DNA of 64,000 nucleotides from Pipra filicauda (lineage: Eukaryota > Chordata > Aves > Passeriformes > Pipridae), in contig NW_024104151.1 of NCBI RefSeq assembly GCF_003945595.2, positions 1,570,501 through 1,634,500 on the forward strand, written 5' to 3'. Positions 34,021 through 45,700 of the stretch are shown piece after piece (the first letter of the stretch is position 1; each line of letters begins with the position of its first letter). Both the position numbers and the translations under genes were made by a program. The notes below the pieces were generated by a model, which saw only the letters and a list, made by a program, of their open reading frames with translations, had not been told where the DNA came from and did no database searches.

Positions 34021-35304
34021 GCCAGGGCTGGGCTCCTGCAGTGCAGCGCAGAGTGTTCCCCTTAGGTTTAACAAGCACTGCCTGTCTTTGAGAGATTGTA
34101 ACTATTGATTATTCCTCTGCCCTGATGGACTTTGGATTTTTCTCTCCTGTTTTACACGGCAGCAATTGGGAAGTTGAGAATACAACAGCATATTGAGCCC
34201 TGAGCAAAAACACCTCAGGTTCTGGTGCATCTTGCTTATATTTTAATTACTCCACTAATACAGGGAGGATTTTGCAAAGCAGTGCCCTGCATAACACCTT
34301 GGTTTGGAGCCATATGTTCTTCATTCCACAAAATATCTTTCCTTGGTGATCCAGAGCACAAGGCTTAGCACATTAGCATATGATAAGACAATTTCAAAGA
34401 ATAAATAAGCTCAGCATTAAGCAGCCAACATGACAATAACACCTGAGTGATGCAGCGGAGATTAGAGCTAAAAATAGCTCAGAAAACTAAAAATACTTGT
34501 GGACAAGTAATGAAAGTGTGGGTTTAAGGTGATTTATTAGGAATTATGAAGTAGTCCTGGCTTTGTGCTGAGCTGTGAACAGTGAAATTGGAATAAACAA
34601 AATAATCTTGCTGTGTTAATAACTTCCTCTAAACTCCCCATATGTATCACACTCTTTCTGGTTGCCAAGTGAGGACCATGACTTAAAGGAGAGATTCTGT
34701 TTAATATCTTTATCTAACTAGAAAGAGAAATGAGTGAAGGTAGAGACACCGACCCTGCTCATGGGAATGGGGAAGAAGGTGCCAGGGGCTGCTCCAGGAG
34801 GTAATTCCACCCCTCCAGGGCAGGACTTGGCTGTTCTGGGTTGGAGAGGGACAAATGAGGCCATGGCATTCCTGGGGGTACCACAGCAGTGTCGTGGAAG
34901 GCACCTTTGGAAGGTATTCTCAGAATGTTCTACCAGGGAAAATAGACACTGTTTCCACAACGGGGGGAATAAAGAGCCAATTCCACCTTCCCTGTTCAAG
35001 CTGATCCCTGCCTAGTACACCACAGAGAGCCAAGGAGAGCAGTGGCAACCTGGAGCTTCAGCAGCTCTCCATGAAGCTCAGAGGGGGCAATGGCAGGGCC
35101 TGGCTTGTGGGTTTGAAATAAAATAGAATACAGGAAATTAAACAAAATAATATATAAAATAAAATATACAATTAAATTAAATTAAATTAAATTAAACAAA
35201 CAAAACCCCCTCTCTGCCCAAGATCCATTTCAATGTGCTGGTAGAATTCCACACATCACATGGCCAATGACCATTTGGTGTTCCAAAGGTGCTCACTCTT
35301 CATT
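34021..35304. other. Downstream DNA; AT-rich block and (ATTAA) tract
   Basis: 34190-34520 is AT-rich, non-repetitive and carries several TAAT/TTAG cores, so it may be a conserved element. (ATTAA)5 lies at 35171-35195 inside an A-rich stretch. No exon recognised. Confidence 0.4.
35171..35195. repeat. (ATTAA)5 microsatellite
   Basis: Five perfect units within an A/T-rich low-complexity stretch (35115-35205). Confidence 0.88.
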
Positions 35305-35420
35305 ATAGAATCACAGAGTCACAGAACAGTTTGGATTGGGAGGGACCTCAAAGTTCATCCAGTCCCCCCTTTTGCCATGGGCAGGGACACTTTCCACTAG
35401 ACCAGATTGCTCCAATCCCC
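35305..35420 (-). mobile_element. CR1 3' end, type A (short)
   Basis: tagaatcacagagtcacaga through ccatgggcagggacacttt to agattgctccaatcccc. Confidence 0.88.
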
Positions 35421-36300
35421 ACTCAGTCTTGAACAGCCTTTGCTTCACTTGCTGACCATGCCACGCTCAGTGATAGTCTTTCCAATACCTCTTGGCCAGG
35501 AAAATGAAGGAAATGCCAATCTCCAACCCTGAGTGTTTCAGGTTGAATTTGGAAGCAGAGATCCTGGTTCAGACATCCTGCCCCCACCCCAAGGCTCCAT
35601 GGGGCACAGGCACCGAGAGCCATGTCACCGGGCTGGCTCTGAATTGTGTCCCTGTTCCAGAATTCCCTTTCCTTGCTTTCCCTCTGCTCTGAGCCCAAAA
35701 CATTTGAATCCTCATTGGCTGGTTTGCCAGTTCCTCTCAGTGTCCTTTGTGCAGCAGCTCCCCCAGGTCCCAGCACTCAGTAACATGTGGGACTACACAC
35801 AGCTGCCAGTAAATACATTGGCTATGACAAAGGGCTTTTATTAGCAGCAGACTTTTAGGGAAGAGAATAAAACATACACTAGAAATCCTGTTAACAGTGT
35901 TGGTCATTACTGCAAGAGGGAAAACAGCTTTCCCAGGGATTTGATTTCTCTTTTTCTTCCTAATGGGTCCCGCTCTCTCCCCATCACCAGCAGACAATGT
36001 TGAATATTAACATTTACTCAGCAGTTATCAGGTTTAGATTTCTTCATAACACCAGTGATTCCAACAACGTTGTTGTTCCACTCCTGTATAATTTCTTTGA
36101 TAAATATGGATAGTGATCTGGCACCAAAGCTCCCAGTGATGCTGCAGAAGGACAAGGGAGGGCATTTTGGTTGATTCAGTCCTGTGCAGACTCATGAAAA
36201 ACTATGTTAAAGCATCATCAAAGAGGGTTTTGCAAAATAGTTGCTCCTCAATTTTTTCAACAACAAAATCCACTATTTTTGAGGATCTCCAGCATCTCAA
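35421..36300. other. Downstream DNA without recognised features
   Basis: No exon or repeat recognised. 36000-36130 is AT-rich and non-repetitive. Confidence 0.5.
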
Positions 36301-36480
36301 GCACAGAATCACAGAATCAGAGAATTGTTAAAGTTGGAAAAGCCCTCCAGGATCATTTGAGTCCAATCTGTGACCGATCCCCACCTTGTCACCCAGCTCA
36401 GAGCACTGAGTGCCACATCCAGTCATTCCTTGGACACCTCCAGAGATGGGGACTCCACCACCTCCCCGGGCAGCCTGCTC
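36301..36480 (-). mobile_element. CR1 3' end, type D
   Basis: gcacagaatcacagaatcag through gaccgatccccaccttgtca to ccaccacctccccgggcagcc. Confidence 0.9.
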
Positions 36481-36800
36481 ATTCTGTGAAAAAACAGATT
36501 TAAATGTGTCACTGCAGCTGCTGAAGCTCCATTTGCCCTCTGTGAACCAGAGTCAAACGGCATCAGAAGGGGACAGGACAAGGACCAGCCCAGACATTTC
36601 CAATTAAAACTGGAGGAGCAAATTATTCAAAAAGATCTTAGTTATTGTTACCCATGCAAAACAAACAGTAGATGATGAGTTCTGTGAGAGACAGAGTAAA
36701 ACTCATTTCTAGGACAGGAAAAATTTATTATGAACATCAATGAACACAATAAAACTGCTACAACCTACAGCTTATATTTTTCTACCAATTGGGTCTATTA
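36481..36800. other. Downstream DNA without recognised features
   Basis: Nothing recognised. Confidence 0.5.
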
Positions 36801-36971
36801 TAGAATCACATAATTCCAGATTGTTTAGAATTGGAAGGGACCTTAAAGTCCATCCAGTCCCACCCCTTGCTATGGGCAGGAACAACTTCCACTACCCCAG
36901 GTTGCTCCAAGTCCCGTTTAACCTGGCCTTGGACACTACCAGGGATGGGGCAGCCACAGCTGCTCTGGGCA
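36801..36971 (-). mobile_element. CR1 3' end, type A
   Basis: tagaatcacataattccaga through gctatgggcaggaacaactt to cagctgctctgggcac. Confidence 0.9.
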
Positions 36972-38177
36972 CATAACAGTGTGTTACGTTTTTTACTACA
37001 CCCAGGGAGTGGAGCATTGTTGCATCTGTTAAACTTATTTGCATGAGGGGTGAGGATATGGAGCTGATATTCCCGACCTAATCTCCCTGTCAGCCTCTGA
37101 AAGCTTGAAAAGCTTGAGAGATAAACCCCAATCTGAGCGATCACACAGCAGCTCCCGATTACACAGCTCAAAACACCCGATCAAAGCACGTGTATGAGCA
37201 AAGTCACTGCACTGTTAATGCCTCCCTTTCAAAAAATTAATGCACCTGAGCATGGCACCGACACAGGTCACAGAGGCAGAGCCCATGTAAGCTCCAGGAG
37301 CTCCCACACAGCGCATCACTGCAAACTGTTTACTTCCATGGCAAGTGCTAAATCCTAAGGTAATGAATGGATATTGAATGTACAGTGGGCTTGGAGTTCC
37401 ATCTCCCCGGTCCCTTCGTTTTGGCAGGTTTGATCTGGGTGACCTTTCCTCAGCAGGGGTTTGCTGTTTAATTACAAGCTGGAGGAGCTGGGCTGTGCAA
37501 TGGAATCACTCCGTAGCCAGTGTTCCATGTAACAGGGGCTGCCTGCTGGGAGCCAGGCAGGGATCACCCAGCAGGGCCCTCCTGAAATCACTCAGTGGAA
37601 TTACAGCGCTGATGGCAAAGCTACTTACGGGCAAACAGGGTCAGGGAGGCATTAAGAGGCACAAAGGGGAGCCTGGCAATACCCACCCGCTGGGAACACA
37701 AAACCTCCATGGCAGGGCTGGTGCTGAAAGCAAACATTTGTACAGCCCCTCACCCATGGAAATCCAATCAGTGCTGGGGAATTAGTGCTGGGGTGTAAGG
37801 AGGGATGAGGGGATGGCTGGGAGGGGTGGGATGAGCACCTGCCTGGGCAGCACTTCCCTTATGCTCCGGTGGTCTCACTGCTTCCCTGTTCAGGGCTGTG
37901 CAGGTTCTGGGGTCCCCTGTGCCCCCTCTGATCCCCTGCAGGCAAATCCCAGAGTGTCCTGGAGTTCCCATTTGACAGCCCATAGTGCCAGTCCCTGGCA
38001 CGCTGACGGAGGGAAGAGTCACTTCCCGGTTAGTGCAGCGCAGCCAGTGAGATTCCCAGGTGAAAGTGGCTGAGTAAATTGAAAGTGTTTATTAAAATGA
38101 GCTTCAAAAGAGAGAAAAAACATATGGGAAGGACTCAGCAGGAATCTGATGCCTTGTTTTTTTTCTGGGACCCCATT
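36972..38177. other. Downstream DNA without recognised features
   Basis: GC-balanced and non-repetitive at 37380-38050. The 135-codon frame at 37378-37785 has no recognisable domain. Confidence 0.5.
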
Positions 38178-38247
38178 CATAGAATCATTAAAAATAACAG
38201 AATCATTAAGGTTGGAAAAAGCCTCCAAGATCAAGTCCAACCATTCC
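38178..38247 (-). mobile_element. CR1 3' terminus, type B-like (short)
   Basis: catagaatcattaaaaataa then aggttggaaaaagcctccaa to tccaaccattcc. Confidence 0.8.
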
Positions 38248-39251
38248 ATCATATTGCCTTGGAAATTCTAAAAGGGGGTTCATTTTACAAATGGTTGGTG
38301 AATGAAAACAAATATTTTCCATTCATTTCAATCTCTTAAATATTAAAAAAAACCCCTTTTGCAGAAGACCAGTATTCTTCAGAGTAAATGGCTGAGGTGA
38401 ATCCTCAAGTATAAAACAATTTTTTCCAGAAGAATATTCTAAATGGCACCTGCCAGGTTTGATATGCGTCATGTAAGAACTAACAACCCACAATAATAAA
38501 ATGGTCTTATTAAAATAAATACAAAATCAGAGAGGTTTAATGAAACACAGCCAAGTGCCCTCAGTGGTTTAAACAAAGCAAACCCTGCCAGGATTTGTAA
38601 CACAAAAAGAGAGGGTTGGCCCAGGGTGTTTGCTTATGAATCTCCATATTCATTCATGGTAAATATTGGACTTCCCTTCTTATTTCATACAGAAAGTGAG
38701 GTGGAACTGTTACATTAAAATATGTGAAAGAATAAAAATCAGCCTACAAATGGAGGAGTTTGACTGGTGTCCAGAGGCACAGTAAAATAGGCAAGTTAAT
38801 ACTGAGCAATTACAAAATGTTTCCACCAGTTGCCCTTACTGAGACACACCAGTGATCCAAATGAAGGAGGGAGGCACGACATGAATATAAACAACTACAG
38901 ATATGCTCATTTTTATAAAGAATATCCCATACACACACCTTACATGTAAAAGAAATAATTTTTATATACTTCCCCAAACCTCAGTTTAGTTAAATAAATT
39001 TATTCTAATTTTATTAATTATCAGACTGAAAAAACCTCAACCACAAGAGGAAACTTAACAGCTGACTTATAATGAATTTCTGAACTGTAAACATTTAGCT
39101 GAGGTATTGGCAAATGTCCCAAATAATGCTGTATTTTATTCCAGGACAAATTATGTAGCATCCAGATAAAAGCAAAGCCAACTCCTGCCCCTGTTTGAGC
39201 ATGGGCAGTTTTCTCACAGGTGAATTGTTTCCTGAATTCATAGTAAATCCA
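38248..39251. other. Downstream DNA, AT-rich, without recognised features
   Basis: Strongly AT-rich around 38340-39100. No exon or repeat recognised. Confidence 0.5.
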
Positions 39252-39418
39252 AGAATAATCCCAGGCTGGTTTGGGTTGGAAGGGACCTTAAAGCCCATCC
39301 AGTTCCACCCCTGCCATGGGCAGGGACACCTTCCACTAGACCAGGTTGCTCCAAGCCCTGTCCAGCCTGGCCTTGGACACTTCCAGGAATGGGGCAGCCA
39401 CAGCTTCTCTGGGCAGCC
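39252..39418 (-). mobile_element. CR1 3' end, type A
   Basis: gaataatcccaggctggttt through ccatgggcagggacacctt to cagcttctctgggcagcc. Confidence 0.9.
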
Positions 39419-39933
39419 AACTTGGAAGTGTTTCTGTAGAATGTGCAATTCACACAATTTCAGAGCCATAATTTCACTCCATTCTGGGCAATACCCATCC
39501 CCCCTTTCTCTGCCAAAATTCCTGCCTCCAGCCCAACGTTCAGTACCTCTGTGGAAAGATCACATATTGTATGTGTTTGTTTTCTGGCTTGTTTAGAGCT
39601 GAGAACAGTACAAGCCAAGCGAATCCAAGGAAATCAAACCTGTGGCAGTCCCTGGTCACCCTTGCACTGCTGCAGTAATCTATTCCCGTGACTGGTGCGA
39701 CTCCAACTGCATCAAATTCCACTTAAACTCCATCAATCAGCAGCAGCCATGCAGGAAGCACGTTCCCAAAGCTCCTTGGGGGTGATGGAGCATAGCCAGG
39801 CTCCCACCTTGGCTCCAGGGGCAACCAGGACTGGGCATTCCTCACCTACCCAGCCAAGGCCGAGGGCACATTCCTTGTGCAACCATCCTTCTCTTAGCCC
39901 GACAATCCACTGCGTGGTGCTCGCTCCCAGGGG

Positions 39934-39981
39934 GGATCTGACCCTCACTGCCAGGAAGGATCTGATCCTCACTGCCAGGAA
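39934..39981. repeat. 24-bp tandem duplication
   Basis: GGATCTGACCCTCACTGCCA plus GGAA, repeated with one substitution. GGATCTGGTC at 39982 starts a decayed third unit. Confidence 0.9.
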
Positions 39982-40212
39982 GGATCTGGTCCCATGGCAG
40001 TGATGTGGCTCCACAGGGGGAGGTGGGGTGTGCAGAATCCCTCCTCAAGGGACCCTGAGCCACCGAGAGGACAAAGCCATTTAACACAGTAAATGCACAA
40101 TGGTTGAGTCACTTTTCCCTACGTTCCCATTGCTCCTGTTGAGGATTGTATTTGATTACAGAATCAGGTTGCAGATTGTACATTGTGTTACAAGTAGCAA
40201 AGGATACTTATT

Positions 40213-40229
40213 TATATATATATATATAT
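40213..40229. repeat. (TA)8 microsatellite
   Basis: Perfect TA alternation of 17 bases. Confidence 0.85.
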
Positions 40230-40949
40230 TACTGGTTTTTATTCATTTCTAAATAAATCATCTCAGATGCCAGAATACGGTGAGGATTTTAGGTTTTAAA
40301 AAGTGGTTTACAGTAACTAAATTAAACAGATGCCTTATTTCTGAGGATTGCAGGATATTTTTAAAAAGAAACAAGCCCCTATCCCAAGGTCCCTGCAGGA
40401 ATCCCAGCAGGAGATGAGCTGAGGTGGGGAGGGTGTTTCTGTGTAAAGCCAACATGGCACTGGGACAGGACCAATCTCTGCAAAAGGAGAAGTTGATGTC
40501 TGAAAGGAGCCTTGAGATCCCAGGCTTGGGTTGACATTCCCAAACCCGAGCATTAGCCCGACCCCTCCTAACCCTCAGGAAGTGGCTGGTGCTTTTTTGG
40601 GGGGTCTCAAGCCAAGAAAGACCGTTCCAAGCAGAATTCTACGGTACAGGGAGTCTCTGCCTCCATGCCCACACAGATCATCCTACTTGCAATTAAATAT
40701 AAAACCTCTTTAAAACCCATGGATGTTTTTTTCCGGAGTCACTCACTGACTTCCCTGTCCCCTCACTGCTGCACAATAGGCAGGGACAAAACCACTTTTC
40801 CAGAACTCATTCCTTAGGGTAACAACAGAACTTCTCCCAGGATTAAAACACAGCAACACTTCCCTTTTCTACATTTCTTTAATTAGCTTAACCTGAAGTT
40901 GACAAAGTCCCTAATTCTTCCCAGATCTCAGCTACAGCCTGTAGGGATG

Positions 40950-41815
40950 AGTGTATTTATTTCTGCATCTGTCCCCCAAATTAACTCAGAAAATGATTAT
41001 GGTTCTTGGTAGTGCCTGGGGAAGCTCTTCTGGAATGTTCCATCCCAGTGATCTGCCAGGGTCATTCCTCACACGACTGTTTCCTCTCCTTTTATGTTCT
41101 ACTAATTGCGAGGGGAATATAACACCACTGCAGGGTTCAAATCTGTTCTGCTGGGAGTCCATGGCAAGACTTCCATTGACTCCAGTGGATGCAGAATTCC
41201 ATGAGCTGTTTGTTACGCTGTCAGACAGAGTAGACCTTGTGGCTCCGGGGACAAACTCCCAAACCACCTGCTGTGATGTTATATTCCCAAATCCTCTGCT
41301 CTGGCATTGGGAACATCCTTGGAGGGGGTTTCATTGCAGATGTGAACCCAAGGAAGGGTTGGTATGTCATCATAGTTAACACTCACCTCAAAGTACCCTC
41401 TGGAACCAGGATCCAATACCAACTTTATCCGATGTACAGCATTTTAGGATGCATGTAGTATCTTTAGTAGCCACAGATCTGCCATTTGGGGGCCGCAGCC
41501 CAGTAGGATGTCCCCGTGTCCCTCGCTTCGATGTACTCTTGTATGGGTTAGAGAAGATGGCCTCTGTCGTGCGTTGTTCGTGAGCTGTTTCTTATCCCAG
41601 AGAGGTGTACGATGTAAAATACGTCAGTGCAAAGTGTATATTTTATGTGAGAGGAAAATACATTTTAATAAAGGTAAAGCTTTGTTTAGCTGTAAAAAAT
41701 GGCAACTGTTCAAGTGTACAGTAACTTCTTACTAATGTATGAAAATCTGTGATATTTTTGATTTGATTGTATTTGTATTGCCCAAATAAAACATTTTGGC
41801 TGTATTGTTCCTAAC
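40950..41815 (+). other. Possible 3' end of an unrecognised transcript or distal NEGR1 3' UTR
   Basis: This block differs from its surroundings. It has a cluster of nine CpGs (41494-41623), then an AT-rich end with AATAAA at 41667-41672 and AATAAA at 41785-41790. The second is followed by a GT/T-rich stretch (tggctgtattgttcct) of the kind found after cleavage sites. No frame in it resembles a known protein. It lies 22.6 kb after the NEGR1 stop on the same strand. It may be the end of a long brain-type NEGR1 3' UTR, of a long non-coding RNA, or chance. Confidence 0.4.
41785..41790 (+). promoter_or_regulatory. Candidate distal poly(A) signal AATAAA
   Basis: Canonical hexamer with a GT-rich downstream stretch within 30 bases. 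It is the best poly(A)-site context I see in the right two-thirds of the window. A second AATAAA lies 118 bases upstream at 41667-41672. Confidence 0.4.
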
Positions 41816-42355
41816 TCCTACCTTTTCTTTCTAAAGGGGATGGTGTATTTATTCCACAATAATTTACTTTATTCAGGAAAAAAAAGAGGGATGATCAAAT
41901 TTTCCATAGTTGCCCTGAGTGAATGTCCCTCTTGTATTGCAACCCCTAAAATGAATTTCTAAATGGATTTTCCTGCCCATTGCTATTTATTGGTATGGAA
42001 GAAACAATTCTTCAGCTCAGGCAGAGCTATTGGTGAGAGTCTTTGAAGACTTCATGAGGGGAACCCTGCAGAGACAGGGTTTGGCTGAGCTGTGACATCT
42101 CGGGGGACAGTGGCATTTACGCCTTTTTCTTTTGCTTTTTATTCTTTAAGGGAAAATATAAATGAAAAAGACTCAACTAGAAGTCCAGGCAGCACAAGGC
42201 TGCTGTATCCAAAGCTAAAGCTGTGAAAATAGCCATGCCAGGGAAAAGAAGTAAAAAAATAGACATAGTACCATTATCTCATTAGTATTATTATCTTATT
42301 AGTATATATGGTGTGAAAAGATTTATATTTTTATATATATAATATTAGTATATAG
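41816..42355. other. Intergenic DNA without recognised features
   Basis: AT-rich. Low-complexity TATA/ATT at 42270-42352 borders the next CR1. Confidence 0.5.
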
Positions 42356-42793
42356 GGCCACGGAGATGCTCCAAGGGCTGGAGCCCCTCTGATCTGGAGC
42401 CGGGCTGGGAGAGCTGGGGGTGTTCACCTGGAAAAGAGAAGGCTCCAGGGGGACCTTAGAGCCCTTCCAGTGCCTAAAGGGGCTCCAAGAGAGCTGGAGA
42501 GGGACTTGGGACAAGGGCCTGGAGGAACACGACACGGGGCAATGGCTTCCCACTGCCAGAAGGCAGGGTTAGATGGGATACTGGAAAGGAATTTTTGGCT
42601 GTGATGGTGGTGAGGCCCTGGCCCAGGTTGCCCAGAGAAGCTGTGGCTGCCCCATCCCAGGAAGTGTCCAAGACCAGGCTGGACAGGGCTTGGAGCAACC
42701 TGGTCTAGTGGCAGGTGTCCCTGCCCATGGCAGGGGGTGGAATGAGATGAAATTTGAGGTCCCTTTCAACCCAACCCACTCTGGGATCCTGTG
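42356..42793 (+). mobile_element. CR1 3' end in + orientation, type A, about 440 bases
   Basis: ccacggagatgctccaaggg through ggaccttagagcccttcca and gttgcccagagaagctgtgg to the tail near gggatcctgtgac. Most complete type A copy in the window and the first + oriented CR1 after 16 kb. Confidence 0.93.
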
Positions 42794-45700
42794 ACACTCC
42801 TGAGCCAAGTGCTTTGCTGGTACGGGCTGGTCAGCCAGTAAACATGACTAATAAAAACTCAGAGGAAAACCAGTTCCCCTGAGGCTTCCTGATCCATAAA
42901 TCAACACAAGACAGCTCTGGGAGGCAGAGGAGGGATGGAGGCAGCACCCCAGGAAAAAAAAGCTGCTCTCCAAAGGAAATGGAGCTGATGAGGTGTCTCC
43001 TCTGTACCCACCAAACACAGCACTGCAATCACCCAACACAAAGATACCTTTTTAAAGCATCAACTACATCAACCACGTTTCCAAGGCAACCCTGCCAAGA
43101 CAATGCTCCTGCTTTAAATGTTTCTGTGGAAGGAGAATAATAATATAATAATGGGTCTCATAAAGCCACTTCCATTTCCAAAGGGTCTAAAAACATCTCA
43201 GAAACATTTACACACTCCAGAATTGCTTCACCTGATGCTGAACTGCAGTTCCTGTGGGGTGGAACACTGGGAGTGGGGAGGAGCGCACGGAGGCAGCTCA
43301 GGAGGTGGGATGAAGAATATCCCAATGATTGTGTGCTGCTGGAGCAGGAGCTGGTGGCAGGGATGAGGGAATGCGGCTGCATGCTGAGATCTGTTAGACC
43401 CCAGGAGATGTGGAGCAGCTGCATCCCAAATGAGCCTGCCTGGATAAATTGATAGTTCAGAGGGAGTTGAGGCAGGCTGAGGATAAAAACTCCGAGGAAC
43501 GAGCACCACATCCTGATGCCACACATTCCTGAGCAGCTGCCCCTTTGATAGCCCTCACAATATATCACAGCATTAATTATACCCAGGCAATGCTACACAA
43601 AACCTCTGAGCATCACTCCCTGCAGTCTCTGCTCTGCCCAGTGGAGCCAGGGGGTTCCTGCATCGTCTGGCAGCGGCACAGCCCCGAATCTGATGCCTCT
43701 CCTACTGTCTTATCAAAAAACAAAGCTGGGTGAGATATTAATCATGGGGACGCCAGTGGGGGTTTCCTTGTAATTTTCTTCGTCTGCCAAAAAGAATCTT
43801 CTCTTTATCAAAGAGATAACAAACCACTTGGTTTCTGCCCAAAGTCACCAGGTTAGAGGTGTATGAGTTTGGGTCATGTGTAACAGCCAAGGGTTAGTAT
43901 TAGCCCACAATTTAGGTACCCACTGGCCTCTTGCTGACCTTCCCAGAATTCCTACTGGAGAAGCAAGAGCTCATTCCACCCCTCCTGAGCATGGCCACTT
44001 CCACAAAGAGAAAATAGTCTAGAAAGTATAAAAAAAAAAACCCAGGGACACACATTCAAGGTGCAGGAGGAAGCCCCTGAAGGGCTGAGCTGCTGCTGGC
44101 ACTTCAGAAGCTGTAACCTGGTCTCCAAACCCCTTGGCCATGCTGCTCCCAGGGACCAAGGGCCCGTCCCCGTGCCAGTGGGTCTGATTGGGGCAGTCTG
44201 CAAAGGACAATGTCCTATAGGACAAAACCCTCCTGGGCACCACAGCACCACCCTGAATTTGTGAGTCCTACACACAGATGTGTGAGTGCTGCTCCTCAGT
44301 CTCAGGGAGATGAATTTCAAGGAGTACCCAATGTGGAACACTCAGTAACATTACAGCCTTCCCAGGGAATCATTTCTTCCTGTCTGAAGGTTAATGAGTT
44401 GAAAACAAAAAATATATGATCTCAGGCAGCAACAACAATAATATTTATCTAAAGCATACGATCTTTCCAATTGTTAGGTTTAACTCTTTACAATGCCAAT
44501 GGGTAAAGTCAGGATGCTTGTTTCAGGGAAAAGCACAAGTTTTTCCTGACACAACTGGGGTGATGGCTTTGTTTAAATCCCTTTGGTTTTCCCAGAGTCA
44601 CCCTCACCTGCTGAGCCGAGCCTTTTCCATTACAGAAAGGGGAAACAAACTGAATTTTAATCAGAGGGTTTCTATTCTGATCACTGCTGGTCTCCTTTGC
44701 CTTTATAGTTACCAATAAAACCTTAAAGAGACGATCACCAATGGATTCATTGTGATTGATTGCACCTGCCCACCCTCTTGCATTTTAAGGGGCCTCGTTA
44801 CTGGATGTTCAAGAATTTAATTTCAGAGCATGTGTAATAAACCTTGTACTTGGCCACCTCATTGGTTCAGCCATCGCTTCTGTGCCTTGGCTGAAAAGCC
44901 AATAAAAGGAGCACAAAAAAGAAGAATATTAATAGTTCTGACTTTGTAAAGATAAGCTCAGCAGCCGAGTTATGTTTTAATTAATACATGGAGAGCAAAG
45001 AATGCTGCCTTAAAAAGAGATTACTATCAGATTAAAGAATACCTTGCAATTACTTATATGTTTGTTCATTTTTGTATTCCACCCACCTTTAGCTCTGTGT
45101 CCCTCACAGATTCTTTGCCTCTGAGCTCGAGAATCCTGAGAAAAAGACAACTTGCACATTAAATTCTGTAGAGTGAAAAAAGCACAAGAACACTTTAATC
45201 ATCACCTTTTACTAGAGGATCCTCTCTAATGATTCTCCTTACTAAAAATTAAATTTATTATTCAATTTCTCTCACCAAAGATATTTGAAAATGGATTAAA
45301 ATTGGAGGCAGATAGGTTTGGATGTTCTGAAGCGTTAGTGGTGATAACTAAAATAGAGTAGCTCGAGTAGCTTGGTCTGCAGCGAGTTAAATGTGGATAA
45401 TATGCCCAAAAATATGACCAAGAATTTTGCTGCAAGATACTTTTAGGTATTTTTGCTTCTTGCATGTGGCAATTCCAATGAACACATGGCCTGGACTCAG
45501 CAGCTCTTCCTTCTGTTTCCCACACTGGGAATGCTGGTCTCAGTACCTGCTACCAGTCAGGAATAGTGCTTCACCTCACTGATTGTTGTCATGGAACAGA
45601 ATTGAGAGAGAGATCATGTGGGATGGGCAGGAACCAGACCCCTGATCCTCCGGGACCAGGGACAGACACAGACCTGCCACTCACACCTTCCCTTTTTTCC

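Larger units (their letters stand above)
39419..40949. other. Downstream DNA with small tandem repeats
   Basis: A two-copy 24-bp tandem lies at 39934-39981, with a partial third copy, and a (TA)8 tract at 40213-40229. No exon recognised. Confidence 0.5.

Noticed and set aside
40951..41379. 142-codon frame (+) before the poly(A)-like end
   Set aside because: Composition is not protein-like, and I recognise no family. The block is better read as non-coding.
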